A stretch of DNA of 61,207 bases. Source: Candidatus Tumulicola scandinaviensis. GTDB lineage: Bacteria; Vulcanimicrobiota; Vulcanimicrobiia; Vulcanimicrobiales; Vulcanimicrobiaceae. The notes below the pieces were generated by a model, which saw nothing but the letters and a program-made list of their open reading frames with translations, ran no database searches and was not told where the DNA came from. The position numbers were made by a program, and so were the translations under genes. The stretch spans positions 1-61,207 of the forward strand of contig PLLA01000125.1 of the NCBI GenBank assembly GCA_003140835.1, read 5' to 3'. Below are positions 18,084 through 26,615 of this stretch, one piece after another. Every line of letters starts with the position of its first letter. Position 1 is the stretch's first letter.

Positions 18084-18119
18084 GGAGAGCGCGGCATGTT
18101 GCCGCGCTCTCCTTTTTTT
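18084..18119 (+). terminator. Strong intrinsic terminator after the sedolisin gene
   Basis: A perfect 13-bp stem GGAGAGCGCGGCA / TGCCGCGCTCTCC with loop TGT, followed by seven T. It lies 22 bases after the stop and just before the convergent mrp gene. Confidence 0.95.
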
Positions 18120-18124
18120 CGTCG

Positions 18125-19216
18125 CTAGATGATCGAAATGGTTTCTTTGGGTTTGGGGTGCGCCGCTATGGCCGCCAGCAGCTGCGTCGCCAGCTCGTCA
18201 CATACGGGATCGTCGATTTCCTCGACGCGTCCTTCGTCGGCGAAGAGCGCTTTCGCGGGGTCGATCGGAATTCGTGCAAGCAGTGGGGCCTGCGCCAGCT
18301 CGGCGACGCGATTCGCATACGACGGGCCGAAAATCTCGTACGTCGTTCCGGTGTCGGGCGCCACGAAGTACGACATGTTTTCGACCACGCCCAACACCGG
18401 CTTTTTCAGTTGGTGAACGAGATTTGCCGCCTTGCGGACGATCATGGTGGCCAGCGCCTGCGGCATCGTCACGAGCACGACGCCGTCCAGCGACATCGAC
18501 TGCAGCACGGTCAACGGTGCGTCGGACGTTCCCGGCGGAAGGTCGATCAGTAAGAAGTCGAGATCGCTCCACAGCACCTGTTCGTAGAATTGCCGAATGA
18601 CGCCGGTGAGGATGGGGCCGCGCCAAATCATCGCCGTATCTTCTTTATCGGTGAGCAGGTTGGAACTCACGACTTCAATCGCCGAGCGGGTGACCGCCGG
18701 CAGCATGAGCGGCTGCGGATGCCCTTGTGGCGTTTTGGCATTCGGATCGGCTTCGATCGTTAACGGCGTTCGCAATCCAAACAGCTTGGGGATCGACGGC
18801 CCGGTGATGTCAGCGTCGAGGATCCCCACGCGCAGGTGTTGGCGCCGCAATCCAAGCGCGATCAGCGCGGTAACAAGCGATTTCCCGACGCCTCCCTTGC
18901 CCGACATGATCGCCACGACGTGGGCGATCTTGGCGCGCCCGCGAAACTCGCCGGGAGCGCGTCGCAAAGGCCGCCGGTCTTCGTTTGAAATGAGCGGAAC
19001 GAACCCCGACAGGCGAGCCTGCGTCAGCGCGGCCAGGATCGGTTCGACGCGCAACCCGTGCGCGAGCGCGCCCTGGGCGACGGTTTCGGATCGGCTCACG
19101 CCGCAGCCGCTGCAGCCTAAACCAAAAGCTTCCATCACTTGCGCGGCGACCGGCAGCTGCGCCACTAGTTCTCGGATGTTCGTATCGGGCGTGATCTCGA
19201 GTTCGATATGCGGCAT
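18125..19216 (-). CDS. Mrp/NBP35-type P-loop ATPase with N-terminal DUF1858 domain
   Basis: A 363-aa protein. Residues 1-75 form a DUF1858-like domain with paired Cys (FGLGCSGCGVSRSET). From about residue 95 an Mrp/ApbC ATPase follows: deviant Walker A SGKGGVGKS, DADITGPS, GVIRQFYEQVLWSDLDFLLIDLPPG. Mrp proteins carry and transfer Fe-S clusters. The dimer-bridging CxxC usually found after ENMSYF is missing; the sequence there is VAPDTGTTYEIFG. Cluster binding may instead use the N-terminal Cys pair. The start MPHIELEIT was chosen because upstream sequence in this frame is Arg-rich shadow. Confidence 0.85.
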   Translation of the reverse strand: MPHIELEITPDTNIRELVAQLPVAAQVMEAFGLGCSGCGVSRSETVAQGALAHGLRVEPILAALTQARLSGFVPLISNEDRRPLRRAPGEFRGRAKIAHVVAIMSGKGGVGKSLVTALIALGLRRQHLRVGILDADITGPSIPKLFGLRTPLTIEADPNAKTPQGHPQPLMLPAVTRSAIEVVSSNLLTDKEDTAMIWRGPILTGVIRQFYEQVLWSDLDFLLIDLPPGTSDAPLTVLQSMSLDGVVLVTMPQALATMIVRKAANLVHQLKKPVLGVVENMSYFVAPDTGTTYEIFGPSYANRVAELAQAPLLARIPIDPAKALFADEGRVEEIDDPVCDELATQLLAAIAAHPKPKETISII

Positions 19217-19259
19217 CTCGCGCTCTTCGACGCGCGCGCCTGGCCTCAGCCCGACCCGT

Positions 19260-19434
19260 CTACTGAATCGTGTTACACGACCCGCAGTCGTTACAGATGA
19301 GGAAAATGTTGACGAGTCGACCCCTGCGGATCCGCGTACCGAGAAACTGCCGCACAGTTCCCGCACGCAACGTCCGGGACGTCCACATCGTGGCCGGCAG
19401 CGATGACGGTTTTGAATTTGTCGCCGATTTCCAT
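19260..19434 (-). pseudogene. Possible frameshifted small zinc-ribbon protein
   Basis: Upstream of mrp on the same strand, one frame reads MEIGDKFKTVIAAGHDVDVP then ACGNC. After a frame change near 19310-19330 another frame reads VNIFLICNDCGSC and stops at 19260. Joined, they would make a protein of about 58 aa with two CxxC knuckles (CGNC and CNDC/CGSC), a zinc-ribbon layout. This is inference from two short frames. It could be chance, an assembly indel or a decayed gene. Confidence 0.3.
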
Positions 19435-19637
19435 GATGGCAGCGGTGCGTGCCGGTGGCCGCGGCACGACTTTCAGCATTGGCGCTGATGAGGCCATAAG
19501 GTTGTGCATCCGCCATGGCAGACAACATTTTACTTAGCGCCGTCCCGGTGATCGCTCCTGCTACCCGAATTGCACTACGCCAGCGCAAGCAAGCGGTTTG
19601 CCGCAGGGGCGACCGGCGTAGGCCGGAAGCGTTATTC

Positions 19638-20936
19638 GTGCGCGAATCGACTCTATCTCACTCAGCCGGCGAAATCCGCGCTCGCGCAGTGCTTGCCGGT
19701 GGATGCGACTCACCGGTCCGGTCGGGCTGGTCGGTCGGCGGTCCGATGTTCGTGCAAACTTCGGCTGCGGGTGCGTACGCCTTCGACGAATCCGGCCGCC
19801 GCTACGTCGACTACGTAATGGCGTACGGCCCGCTGCTGTTCGGGCACACGCATCCGGCCCTGACGCTGCGTCTCGACGAGCTAGCGCGGGGCGGCTTCGT
19901 TTGGGGAAACACGCATCCGGAGGAGGTCCGTCTGGCCGAACGCATTCGAGCGTACGTTCCATCGATGCAGCGGTTGCGCTTCGTCACCAGCGGCACCGAG
20001 GCGGTGATGAGCGCGGTTCGCGTCGCGCGCGCCTCAACGCGTCGGAGCACGATTCTCAAGTTTGCCGGCAACTACCACGGCCATTTCGATCTGGCGCTGT
20101 TCGGTGCAGGCGCTTCGGCGCACACGCAGGTCGCGGCAGATGCGGGGATTCCCGAAGGCGTGATGCGCGACGTCGCCGTCGCGCGCTACAACGACTTGGC
20201 CAGCGTCGACGCGCTCGTGCAGGGGCGCGAGACCGATCTCGCCGCGATCGTCGTCGAGCCGTTCGTCGGGAACATGGGATACGTTCCGCCGCAGCCGGGT
20301 TTCCTGGAGGGCTTGCGCGAGCGCGCGACGCGTGTGGGCGCGCTCTTGATCTTCGACGAAGTCATCACGTGGCTGCGTTTCGGTTTGGGCGGGGCGCAAG
20401 AACGTCTCGGCGTCGTACCCGATCTCACCGCCATCGGCAAAATTATGGGCGGCGGCGCGCCGATTGCGGCGTTCGGCGGTCGCGCCGACGTAATGTCGGT
20501 TCTTGCTCCGGACGGACCCACGTTCACCGGCGGAACGCACGGCGGCAATCCGTTTTGCGTCGGAATGGCTCACCGTGTGCTGGACCTGATCGAAGCGCAT
20601 CCGGAGTACTACGCGCGGTTGCGTAAAATCGCCGGGAGATTAGCAGGCGGAATACGCGTCATCTTCGAACGGCTGGGTCTGCCGTTCGCCGTCGTCCAAA
20701 ACGAATCGATCGTCGATTTCAAATTCCGCGCCGGGCCGCCGAGCCAAAACTTCGACGACGCGCTGGCGGCCGATAAACGAGCTTACGCCTCGTACTATCG
20801 CGCGATGCTGGACCGAGGGATTCTATTGCCGCCGTCGCAGAACGAAGTTATGTTCGTCTCCACGGCGCATACGGCAGCCGATATCGACGAAACGATCGCC
20901 GCCATCGACGAGAGCGTGAGCCTTACGATCCCTTAG
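19638..20936 (+). CDS. Glutamate-1-semialdehyde 2,1-aminomutase-like PLP enzyme
   Basis: A 432-aa class III aminotransferase of the HemL group. The N-terminus GGCDSPVRSGWSVGGPMFV, the LLFGHTHP motif, SGTEAVMSAVR, EPFVGNMGY, the LIFDEVI Asp, and the PLP Lys in AIGKIMGGGAPIAAFGG are all in place. HemL makes 5-aminolevulinate from glutamate-1-semialdehyde for haem. Without other hem genes beside it, a different aminomutase role is possible. GTG at 19638 gives the normal HemL N-terminus. The 3' end overlaps the convergent HiPIP gene by 14 bp. Confidence 0.85.
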   Translation: MRESTLSHSAGEIRARAVLAGGCDSPVRSGWSVGGPMFVQTSAAGAYAFDESGRRYVDYVMAYGPLLFGHTHPALTLRLDELARGGFVWGNTHPEEVRLAERIRAYVPSMQRLRFVTSGTEAVMSAVRVARASTRRSTILKFAGNYHGHFDLALFGAGASAHTQVAADAGIPEGVMRDVAVARYNDLASVDALVQGRETDLAAIVVEPFVGNMGYVPPQPGFLEGLRERATRVGALLIFDEVITWLRFGLGGAQERLGVVPDLTAIGKIMGGGAPIAAFGGRADVMSVLAPDGPTFTGGTHGGNPFCVGMAHRVLDLIEAHPEYYARLRKIAGRLAGGIRVIFERLGLPFAVVQNESIVDFKFRAGPPSQNFDDALAADKRAYASYYRAMLDRGILLPPSQNEVMFVSTAHTAADIDETIAAIDESVSLTIP

Positions 20937-21207
20937 CGTTATACGCGATGCAGTAGCCGGTCGGCGCAATCGAGCCGTCCACGATTTTGCAGCTGCCGTT
21001 GGCGCTTGCACTGCTGCCCGGGATGAAGAAGTTGCAGCTGGAGCACTGTTTGCCGTCGCTGGGCGTCGTTTGATAGTGCATCGACGCTTGCGAACTCTTT
21101 GCGGCGTCGGCCCGTGCGAAGGCCGTCGCCACGCCGGCAAGTGCCGGTAAAATGATGACGCTTCCTAAGAAGGTCTTACGCGTCGGGTAGCCGGTCGGTT
21201 CGTTCAT
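20923..21207 (-). CDS. High-potential iron-sulfur protein (HiPIP), exported
   Basis: A 94-aa precursor with a twin-basic-poor leader (TRKTFLGSVIILPALAGVATAFA). The mature domain carries the HiPIP cysteine pattern: CSSC in GKQCSSCNFFIP, then SCKIVDG, then GYCIAY, four ligands for one 4Fe-4S cluster. It is a small periplasmic electron carrier. AAGGAGG precedes the ATG (MNEPTGYP). The cytochrome c at 5967 could be a partner, but nothing in the local context proves this. Confidence 0.92.
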   Translation of the reverse strand: MNEPTGYPTRKTFLGSVIILPALAGVATAFARADAAKSSQASMHYQTTPSDGKQCSSCNFFIPGSSASANGSCKIVDGSIAPTGYCIAYNAKGS

Positions 21208-21306
21208 CTCAAGGCCTCCTTCGGGCGACAGTAGTATCGGTTTGACTCTAGCCATCCCACGTGAAGAAACCCTGAAGCTCGTGCCGCCGCTCAGAATGAC
21301 ACGGGG

Positions 21307-22671
21307 TTACTCCCGCACTGCGACCGGATAGACGGCGGGGCTGCGCAATCCGTTTGCATCGACGCTGCGTACGCCTACGATGAAATCGTCCTTGCTTACC
21401 GGCACGGTTGACTGGCTGACATTGCCGACGTTACGCGCGTATTGCCACTGCGCCGCGTCGGTTGCTCGCCATACCAGTTCGTACGACGCAACGTCCGCCG
21501 CCGGTTGCCAGCGGAGCGTCGAATCGTAGCCGAGATGTGCGGTAACGAGTTGAACGCCGACGGGAGCCGCCGGGCCGAGTGCCAGCGCCGATAATGCGGC
21601 CACGTTCGCCTGGGTCGCGCGAGCGAGATACGCCGCATCGATGTACTGCGGAAGATCGCCGTATTGCATGCCGTTCTCAACGCGCACGTCTTGATGTTGG
21701 TGCGCGAAATTTTCGTGGGCCTCCACGAAGCGTATTGCCGCCGAATACCCGGCCGCCTGGAACGACTCTTGGTCGCCGCCGCGCAAGAACCGGTCCGCGC
21801 GAAAAATCTGTCGTACCGTGAAATCCGGTACGTACGCGGGCACGACCTCGGCGACGAAACGCGACAGTTCGCGCGACGGCGAGTCGTTCTCCGAGCCCAC
21901 CAGGTTGACCCGATCGAGGGAAGATCCGACCGGCAGGCCCTCGCTGAACGCGCGGATGACGTTGGGCTCGCTGATCCCGTCGCCGCCGACCGAATTGCCG
22001 ATGATGTCGTTGTTGAGCACGGCGGCGATGTGCGCGTGACGCGCGGCTTCGGCGCGCGCGAAATGATTCGATCCCCACAGCCCCAGCTCTTCACCGTCGA
22101 AGCACGCGAAGACGATCGTCCCGCGAAATTGCGTCGTCGCCATCACGCGTGCCGCCTCGAGCACCGCAGCTACTCCCGAGCCATTGTCGTCTGCGCCGGG
22201 AGCGACGCCCGACCCGACCGTGCAGTGCCCGTGACAGTCATCGAAATGGCTCGACATGACGTAGATACTGCCCGGTTCGCTGCCTTGCAGCGTTGCGATG
22301 ACGCTGGATTCCGCGACCGCCCGCGGCGTTCGCGGCGTTTTTGCTTGAACGTACGTATCGAGTGCGACGCTCATGCGGCCGCCCGTCGCCGCTGCGATCG
22401 ATCGAAACCGTGCGGCAATCCAATCGCGCGCCGCGAAGACGCCCTGGGTTGATGTCGAGCTGGTTTCGGAAAAATCGTTGCGGGTACCGAAAGCGACGAG
22501 CGTATCGTCGGCGCTCTTCAAACGCTCGGCGCTTACCGCCCCGACCAAGGCGGCGATCGCCGGATCGATGGAAACCGCAGGCAGCGGGTCGTTGGGTGCG
22601 GGAGCGGCACCGATGATCGCGGCGGCACACAGTGTCGCGCCGGCGAGCCGAAGCATACTGGCGGGCGTCAT
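21307..22671 (-). CDS. M28 family metallopeptidase, exported, with C-terminal fibronectin III domain
   Basis: A 454-aa protein with a signal peptide (LRLAGATLCAAAIIGAAPA). The co-catalytic zinc site is visible: His/Asp in SSHFDDCHGH, the bridging Asp in PGADDNGSG, the Glu pair in FDGEELGLWGS, Asp in NNDIIGN, and a late His in AHENFAHQHQD. The last 90 residues (LRWQPAADVASYELVWRATD) form an FnIII-like module. It is probably a secreted aminopeptidase for peptide scavenging. Confidence 0.9.
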   Translation of the reverse strand: MTPASMLRLAGATLCAAAIIGAAPAPNDPLPAVSIDPAIAALVGAVSAERLKSADDTLVAFGTRNDFSETSSTSTQGVFAARDWIAARFRSIAAATGGRMSVALDTYVQAKTPRTPRAVAESSVIATLQGSEPGSIYVMSSHFDDCHGHCTVGSGVAPGADDNGSGVAAVLEAARVMATTQFRGTIVFACFDGEELGLWGSNHFARAEAARHAHIAAVLNNDIIGNSVGGDGISEPNVIRAFSEGLPVGSSLDRVNLVGSENDSPSRELSRFVAEVVPAYVPDFTVRQIFRADRFLRGGDQESFQAAGYSAAIRFVEAHENFAHQHQDVRVENGMQYGDLPQYIDAAYLARATQANVAALSALALGPAAPVGVQLVTAHLGYDSTLRWQPAADVASYELVWRATDAAQWQYARNVGNVSQSTVPVSKDDFIVGVRSVDANGLRSPAVYPVAVRE

Positions 22672-22682
22672 CCGTTCGACTT

Positions 22683-23168
22683 TTACCGTCGCGGCTTAAA
22701 GCCCCCCAGAGAGCGGCCTTCGAGCGAGTCCCGGCGGTGCCGGCCCAGGGTGACGACCGTTCCGTCGCCGGGTAACGAGCGTACCTCGAAAAAATCGGTG
22801 CAGCGCTGCATGATCGGAAAACCGCGGCCCCCTTCGGCGTTCACCGCGGGAAACGGCAGCGTGTCCGTCGGCGTATGGTCGAACCCGCAGCCCCGGTCTT
22901 GAACGGTGGCGACGATCGTGCGCGCATCGATCGTGAGCGATACCTCAATTTCCGAGTTGCAGTCCGCATGCTCGATCGCGTTGGCGAGGGCCTCACCCAA
23001 TGCAAAGGTCAGGCCCTCGACGTCGCTCGACGCCACGTCGTGAAAGGCTGCGAGCGCCGCGAGCGCCTCCCGCCCGGTGCGGGCCGATCGTGGGAGGGGC
23101 GGCAGCCGTAGATGCAAATTGAAAGGCCGGGCGTCGTTCGGGCCCCGGCCGTTAGAGTTGTTATTCAT
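22683..23168 (-). CDS. Anti-sigma factor-type serine/threonine kinase (RsbW/SpoIIAB-like HATPase)
   Basis: A 161-aa cytosolic protein with the GHKL ATPase motifs: N-box GEALANAIEHAD, G1 box VQDRGCGFDHT, and G2 box NAEGGRGFPIMQR. RsbW-like kinases bind a sigma factor or phosphorylate an anti-anti-sigma factor in partner-switching stress control. No sigma factor or STAS partner lies nearby, so it is an orphan here. The C-terminus after RHRRDS is a short basic tail. Confidence 0.85.
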   Translation of the reverse strand: MNNNSNGRGPNDARPFNLHLRLPPLPRSARTGREALAALAAFHDVASSDVEGLTFALGEALANAIEHADCNSEIEVSLTIDARTIVATVQDRGCGFDHTPTDTLPFPAVNAEGGRGFPIMQRCTDFFEVRSLPGDGTVVTLGRHRRDSLEGRSLGGFKPRR

Positions 23169-23218
23169 GGAGGCCGCTCAAGATTCTACCGCAAGAGCCC
23201 CGCGGTAAACCTTCGCAC

Positions 23219-23530
23219 GTACCCGCCGTCTACGTTTTACGATGCGTCGACGGCTCGCTATACGCGGGCGCGACCATCGACTTACGCCGTCGTGTGGCCA
23301 AGCACCGCCTAGGCATCGGGGCGAAGTATACGCGCGGCCGGTTGCCGCTTGCGCTGGTTGCTTGGTGGCACCCGCCGTCGTTTGGCGACGCTCGCTCCCA
23401 AGAAGCTCGCTTCAAACGCCTGAGCCGCCTCGCAAAGACCGCTTTGCTCGAGACCGACGAGGCTTTCGGCTGTCACTTGCACAAGGCCCCGCACATCCGC
23501 ACTCGGCAAGCGCACGAGGTAACGACTCCG
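23219..23530 (+). pseudogene. GIY-YIG nuclease domain without a usable start codon, in frame with the downstream cyclophilin
   Basis: The frame reads VYVLRCVDGSLYAGAT, then IDLRRRVAKHR and ARSQEARFKRLSRLAK, a UPF0213-type GIY-YIG domain. In this frame, from the preceding stop (TAG 23153-23155) to the domain there is no ATG, GTG or TTG; the first is the GTG at 23294, inside the domain. There is also no stop before the cyclophilin, so the two are one open frame. A good ATG at 23167 is out of frame by one. Explanations are an indel near 23170-23215, a rare start (ATT), or a true fusion. Confidence 0.6.
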
Positions 23531-24034
23531 ATGCAAGCCCACGTCCCGCCCCAGCCTGGCGACCTCTCCGATTTCACGAACGAAGCGCACCGGTCGCAAG
23601 TTCGTATCGTTACCGATCGCGGGGATATCGTCGTGAAGTTTTTTCCCGACGACGCACCGATGCACGTGGCCGCGTTCCTAAAGTTGGTCAAGGCCGGCTT
23701 TTACGACGGATTAACGTTTCATCGCGTCGAGCCGGGTTTCGTGGTGCAGGGCGGCGATCCGACCGGGAACGGTACCGGCGGCCCCGGCTATTCCCTCAAA
23801 GCTGAGTTCAACGAACGCCCGCACGAACGCGGCGCGCTTGCGATGGCGCGATCGTCCAGTCCGGATAGCGCGGGCTCGCAGTTCTATCTCTGTTTGGCCG
23901 ACGCGCGGTTTCTCGACGGGCAGTACACCGTGTTCGGCAAAATGACGGAAGGGTTCGAGGCGCTTGACGCGTTGCGCCGCGGCGACAAGATGCAGAAACT
24001 CACGGTGGAAGCAGCCGAGCTCGCTTCAAGCTGA
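23531..24034 (+). CDS. Peptidyl-prolyl cis-trans isomerase, cyclophilin type
   Basis: A 167-aa cyclophilin if started at ATG 23531 (MQAHVPPQPG), which has GAGG about ten bases upstream. Family motifs: FHRVEPGFVVQGGDPTGNGTGGPGY, AMARSSSPDSAGSQFYLC and YTVFGKMTEGFE. It catalyses proline isomerisation in protein folding, here with no signal peptide. The frame continues upstream through the GIY-YIG domain with no stop, so the protein may be longer. It overlaps the convergent beta-lactamase-like gene by 9 bp. Confidence 0.9.
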   Translation: MQAHVPPQPGDLSDFTNEAHRSQVRIVTDRGDIVVKFFPDDAPMHVAAFLKLVKAGFYDGLTFHRVEPGFVVQGGDPTGNGTGGPGYSLKAEFNERPHERGALAMARSSSPDSAGSQFYLCLADARFLDGQYTVFGKMTEGFEALDALRRGDKMQKLTVEAAELASS

Positions 24035-24889
24035 CCGATACGCCGCTCGCGCAACCGCATGAATGGCGGAGTATGCGGCGCGATAGTCGGTGACGTCCCG
24101 GGTCATGATCGCGAGAATCAACGGCGCTTCGCCGAACGGGTTGACGATGGCGATATCGTTGCGCGTTCCGGTAATCTCCCCGGTCTTGTTGGCAATCGGC
24201 GTGCGCGGCGGCAGCCCCTCGGGGATTCCGTCGCGATCGGTCTGCCCGAGCATGATCTTTACCATCGATCGGCAGTGCGGCGCCGACGCAATAGTGGCCG
24301 TGCCTTCATGGGCACCGCGCTCGATGAGGTACAGCAGGCGCCCCATGTCGGCCGGCGTGGAAACGTTATCGTGATGGTGCACGATCGCTCCGACGTTCAG
24401 GAACTTGCGGCCAAGGTGGGTCTGCGTGAGTCCCGCTTGCGCGCCGATGCCGTTGATGGTGTCGGTCCCAAAATATCCGATCAACATGTTTGCGGCCGTA
24501 TTGTCGCTGACTTGAATCATCGGCACGATTAACTGCTTGACCGCAAAGCGGGCGCCGTCTTGCTGGTCGGTCATGAAGTCGGAGCCGCCGATGAGGTCGA
24601 TGCCACGGTCGAAGACGATTTCGTGCGCGAGCGTGCCGGGCGCGATCTCGTCCATAGCGTAAGCGGTCGCCATCACGAGCACTTTAATGATCGAAGCCGT
24701 CGGAAAGAGTTCGAACGCCCGATACGCCACCAAAGGTTCGCCCGGCGAAAGCGTGCGCGCGAATACGCCGATGGCTCCCGACGCATGCCGGGCGGCCACG
24801 CTCACGGCGGCGTTCAAGGTCGTTGCGAAGCCCCTCCGTGGCCACAACGCGACCGACGCGGCGCCGCCGAGAAAGCGCGCGCGTTTCAC
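24026..24889 (-). CDS. Class A beta-lactamase-like serine hydrolase
   Basis: A 287-aa exported protein with penicillin-recognising motifs: SxxK in FPTASIIKVLV, SDN in IQVSDNTAANML, and KTG in IANKTGEITGTRND. The region that normally carries Glu166 (ExxLN) reads RKFLNVGAIVHHHDN, with no obvious catalytic Glu, so deacylation, and thus true resistance function, is doubtful. It may be a peptidoglycan-related or other ester/amide hydrolase. The GTG start overlaps the upstream ABC permease stop (GTGA). Confidence 0.8.
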   Translation of the reverse strand: MKRARFLGGAASVALWPRRGFATTLNAAVSVAARHASGAIGVFARTLSPGEPLVAYRAFELFPTASIIKVLVMATAYAMDEIAPGTLAHEIVFDRGIDLIGGSDFMTDQQDGARFAVKQLIVPMIQVSDNTAANMLIGYFGTDTINGIGAQAGLTQTHLGRKFLNVGAIVHHHDNVSTPADMGRLLYLIERGAHEGTATIASAPHCRSMVKIMLGQTDRDGIPEGLPPRTPIANKTGEITGTRNDIAIVNPFGEAPLILAIMTRDVTDYRAAYSAIHAVARAAYRSA

Positions 24890-25683
24890 GATCCGGTACC
24901 TTGGTAGTGTCGCAATCCGACCCGCCAGAACGCGTAGGCGACGGCCACCCACGTCAACCCGATCGCCGGCGTCAGCAGGCCGACCGAAGGGTTCAAATTC
25001 AGCCCGATGTCGGTCTTTTGCAGGAAGTACGTCGCCGGAAAGTAGTTCATGAAAGCAAACGGTAACACGAAGGCAAGAACGATGCGGACGCCGCGCGCGT
25101 AAATGCTGATGGGATATCGCGTGAAGTCCTGTTCGAGAGACATCACGACCCACCGGAGCGTGTCGACGCGAATGAACCAAAACGAGACGGTCGCCACCAT
25201 CAGCGAGATCCCCAGGTCGATCAGCGCGCCCCCCATCGCAATGAGCGGCACGAAAACGACGAAAATCCAGTCGACGCGGACGCCCGCTACGCTCGTCGCC
25301 ACCGCCAGCGTGACGATCGCGAGCACCAGCCCGTCGGGGACGATCTGTTGCGGCACCGTGAGCACTTGGAACAGCGTGTCGAGCGGCCGCACCAGGAAGC
25401 GGTCGAACCGGCCCTCGCGAATGTAGTCGGGAACGCTGACGATCGTGAAGAAGAGTGTGTTGTGAAGCTCGTGACCGGCCATCCAGAGCGCGTACAAGAA
25501 AAACATTTGGCGAAAGTCCCAGCCGTTCATCGACGGGAACTGGCGCATGGTCACGTAGAGCGCCGCGAGGGCCACGCCGTGATACATGATGGTAAAGAAA
25601 AACCACATGATGAAGTTGGCGCGATACTCCAGCATCGTCAGCAGGTTGATTCGCCAGTATTGAACGTAGGCGGCTAGTGACAC
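24886..25683 (-). CDS. ABC-2 type permease (DUF990/COG3694-4587 group)
   Basis: A 265-aa membrane protein with about six helices. Conserved family features include YRANFIMWFFFTIMYHGV, REGRFDRFLVRPLDTLFQV and the C-terminal FMNYFPATYFLQK. It resembles exporters that work as two different permeases plus one ATPase. The ATPase and the other permease are 14 kb away (39.5-42 kb). GTG 25683 was chosen over an ATG at 25788, which would overlap the divergent alkA-like gene. The downstream beta-lactamase-like gene is coupled by a 4-bp overlap. Confidence 0.85.
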   Translation of the reverse strand: MSLAAYVQYWRINLLTMLEYRANFIMWFFFTIMYHGVALAALYVTMRQFPSMNGWDFRQMFFLYALWMAGHELHNTLFFTIVSVPDYIREGRFDRFLVRPLDTLFQVLTVPQQIVPDGLVLAIVTLAVATSVAGVRVDWIFVVFVPLIAMGGALIDLGISLMVATVSFWFIRVDTLRWVVMSLEQDFTRYPISIYARGVRIVLAFVLPFAFMNYFPATYFLQKTDIGLNLNPSVGLLTPAIGLTWVAVAYAFWRVGLRHYQGTGS

Positions 25684-25717
25684 GGCACTCGCATTGAGCC
25701 ATCGCTTCGGTACCTGG

Positions 25718-26599
25718 ATGCGCCTCCCCGTTCGTCCACCCTTCCGACTCGACCTCACCGTCGATGCGCTTCGCCGGCTGGCTGACAACTCGGTCGACGT
25801 GGTCGCCGAGGATGCAACGTTTTACCGCGCCGTTCGCGACGACCTCGGGGTCGCATTGCTTAACGTGCGGGCGAGCGGTGCGCGGTCGATCGAGATGCGG
25901 GCGACGGGACGCGACGGCGAACGCTGGCTTCCGTTAACCGACCGGATGCTCGGCGCACGAGTCGACCTTCGCCAATGGTACGAACGCAGCGCGAAGATCG
26001 GCTGGCTGCGCCCGCTATCGGCGAGGCTCGCCGGCGTCAAGCCGCCTCGCTATCCGACGGTATGGGAAGCGTGCGCCCACGCGGTCGTCTTTGCGCAGAT
26101 TTCGATTTACGCCGGTGCCGCGATCATGCGGCGTCTGGTGGAGTTGCTCGCCGAGGAGGTCGTCGCTGGTGAGGTTCGCTGCCGCCTTTTCCCGGATCCG
26201 ACGCGGTGGCTCGCGGCGGACGAGCCGGCGCTTCGCGCGGCCGGCTTGTCGCGCAATAAAGTCGCGCACGTCCGTTCGATCGCATCGGCGTTCGCCGACG
26301 GTACGATCCGTGAAAGCGACCTCGAGGCGCTGACCACGCCTCAAGCGTCAGAGCGGCTGGTGGCGGTACGCGGCATCGGCCCGTGGAGCGCCGCCGTCGT
26401 GCTTCTAAGGGGCCTCGGACGTCTCGACGTGTTCCCGCTCCGCGACTCCGGCGTCGCCCGGAGCGTGGCTCTCATCGCAGGGGAGAACGTCGATATGGAC
26501 GCCGTGCTCGAGACGCTCGGCCCGGAGCGGGGAATGCTGTATTTCCACCTGCTATTGAGCCGGTCGGAAACCCACCGGGCGCAACCAGTCCGGGGATAG
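25718..26599 (+). CDS. DNA-3-methyladenine glycosylase II-like (AlkA/HhH-GPD)
   Basis: A 293-aa protein with an N-terminal beta domain and a helix-hairpin-helix-GPD core. The hairpin is VAVRGIGPWSAAVVLL and the catalytic Asp candidate lies in DVFPLRDSGVAR. No C-terminal Fe-S cysteines. It removes alkylated bases as the first step of base excision repair. Start MRLPVRPPFRLDL gives the common FRLDLTVDALRR opening. Confidence 0.85.
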   Translation: MRLPVRPPFRLDLTVDALRRLADNSVDVVAEDATFYRAVRDDLGVALLNVRASGARSIEMRATGRDGERWLPLTDRMLGARVDLRQWYERSAKIGWLRPLSARLAGVKPPRYPTVWEACAHAVVFAQISIYAGAAIMRRLVELLAEEVVAGEVRCRLFPDPTRWLAADEPALRAAGLSRNKVAHVRSIASAFADGTIRESDLEALTTPQASERLVAVRGIGPWSAAVVLLRGLGRLDVFPLRDSGVARSVALIAGENVDMDAVLETLGPERGMLYFHLLLSRSETHRAQPVRG

Positions 26600-26615
26600 T
26601 CCGGTCGAACCGAGC

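Noticed and set aside
20923..21207. HiPIP as part of a photosynthetic electron-transport cluster
   Set aside because: No reaction-centre, cytochrome bc1 or pigment genes are in the window; HiPIP also occurs in non-phototrophs.
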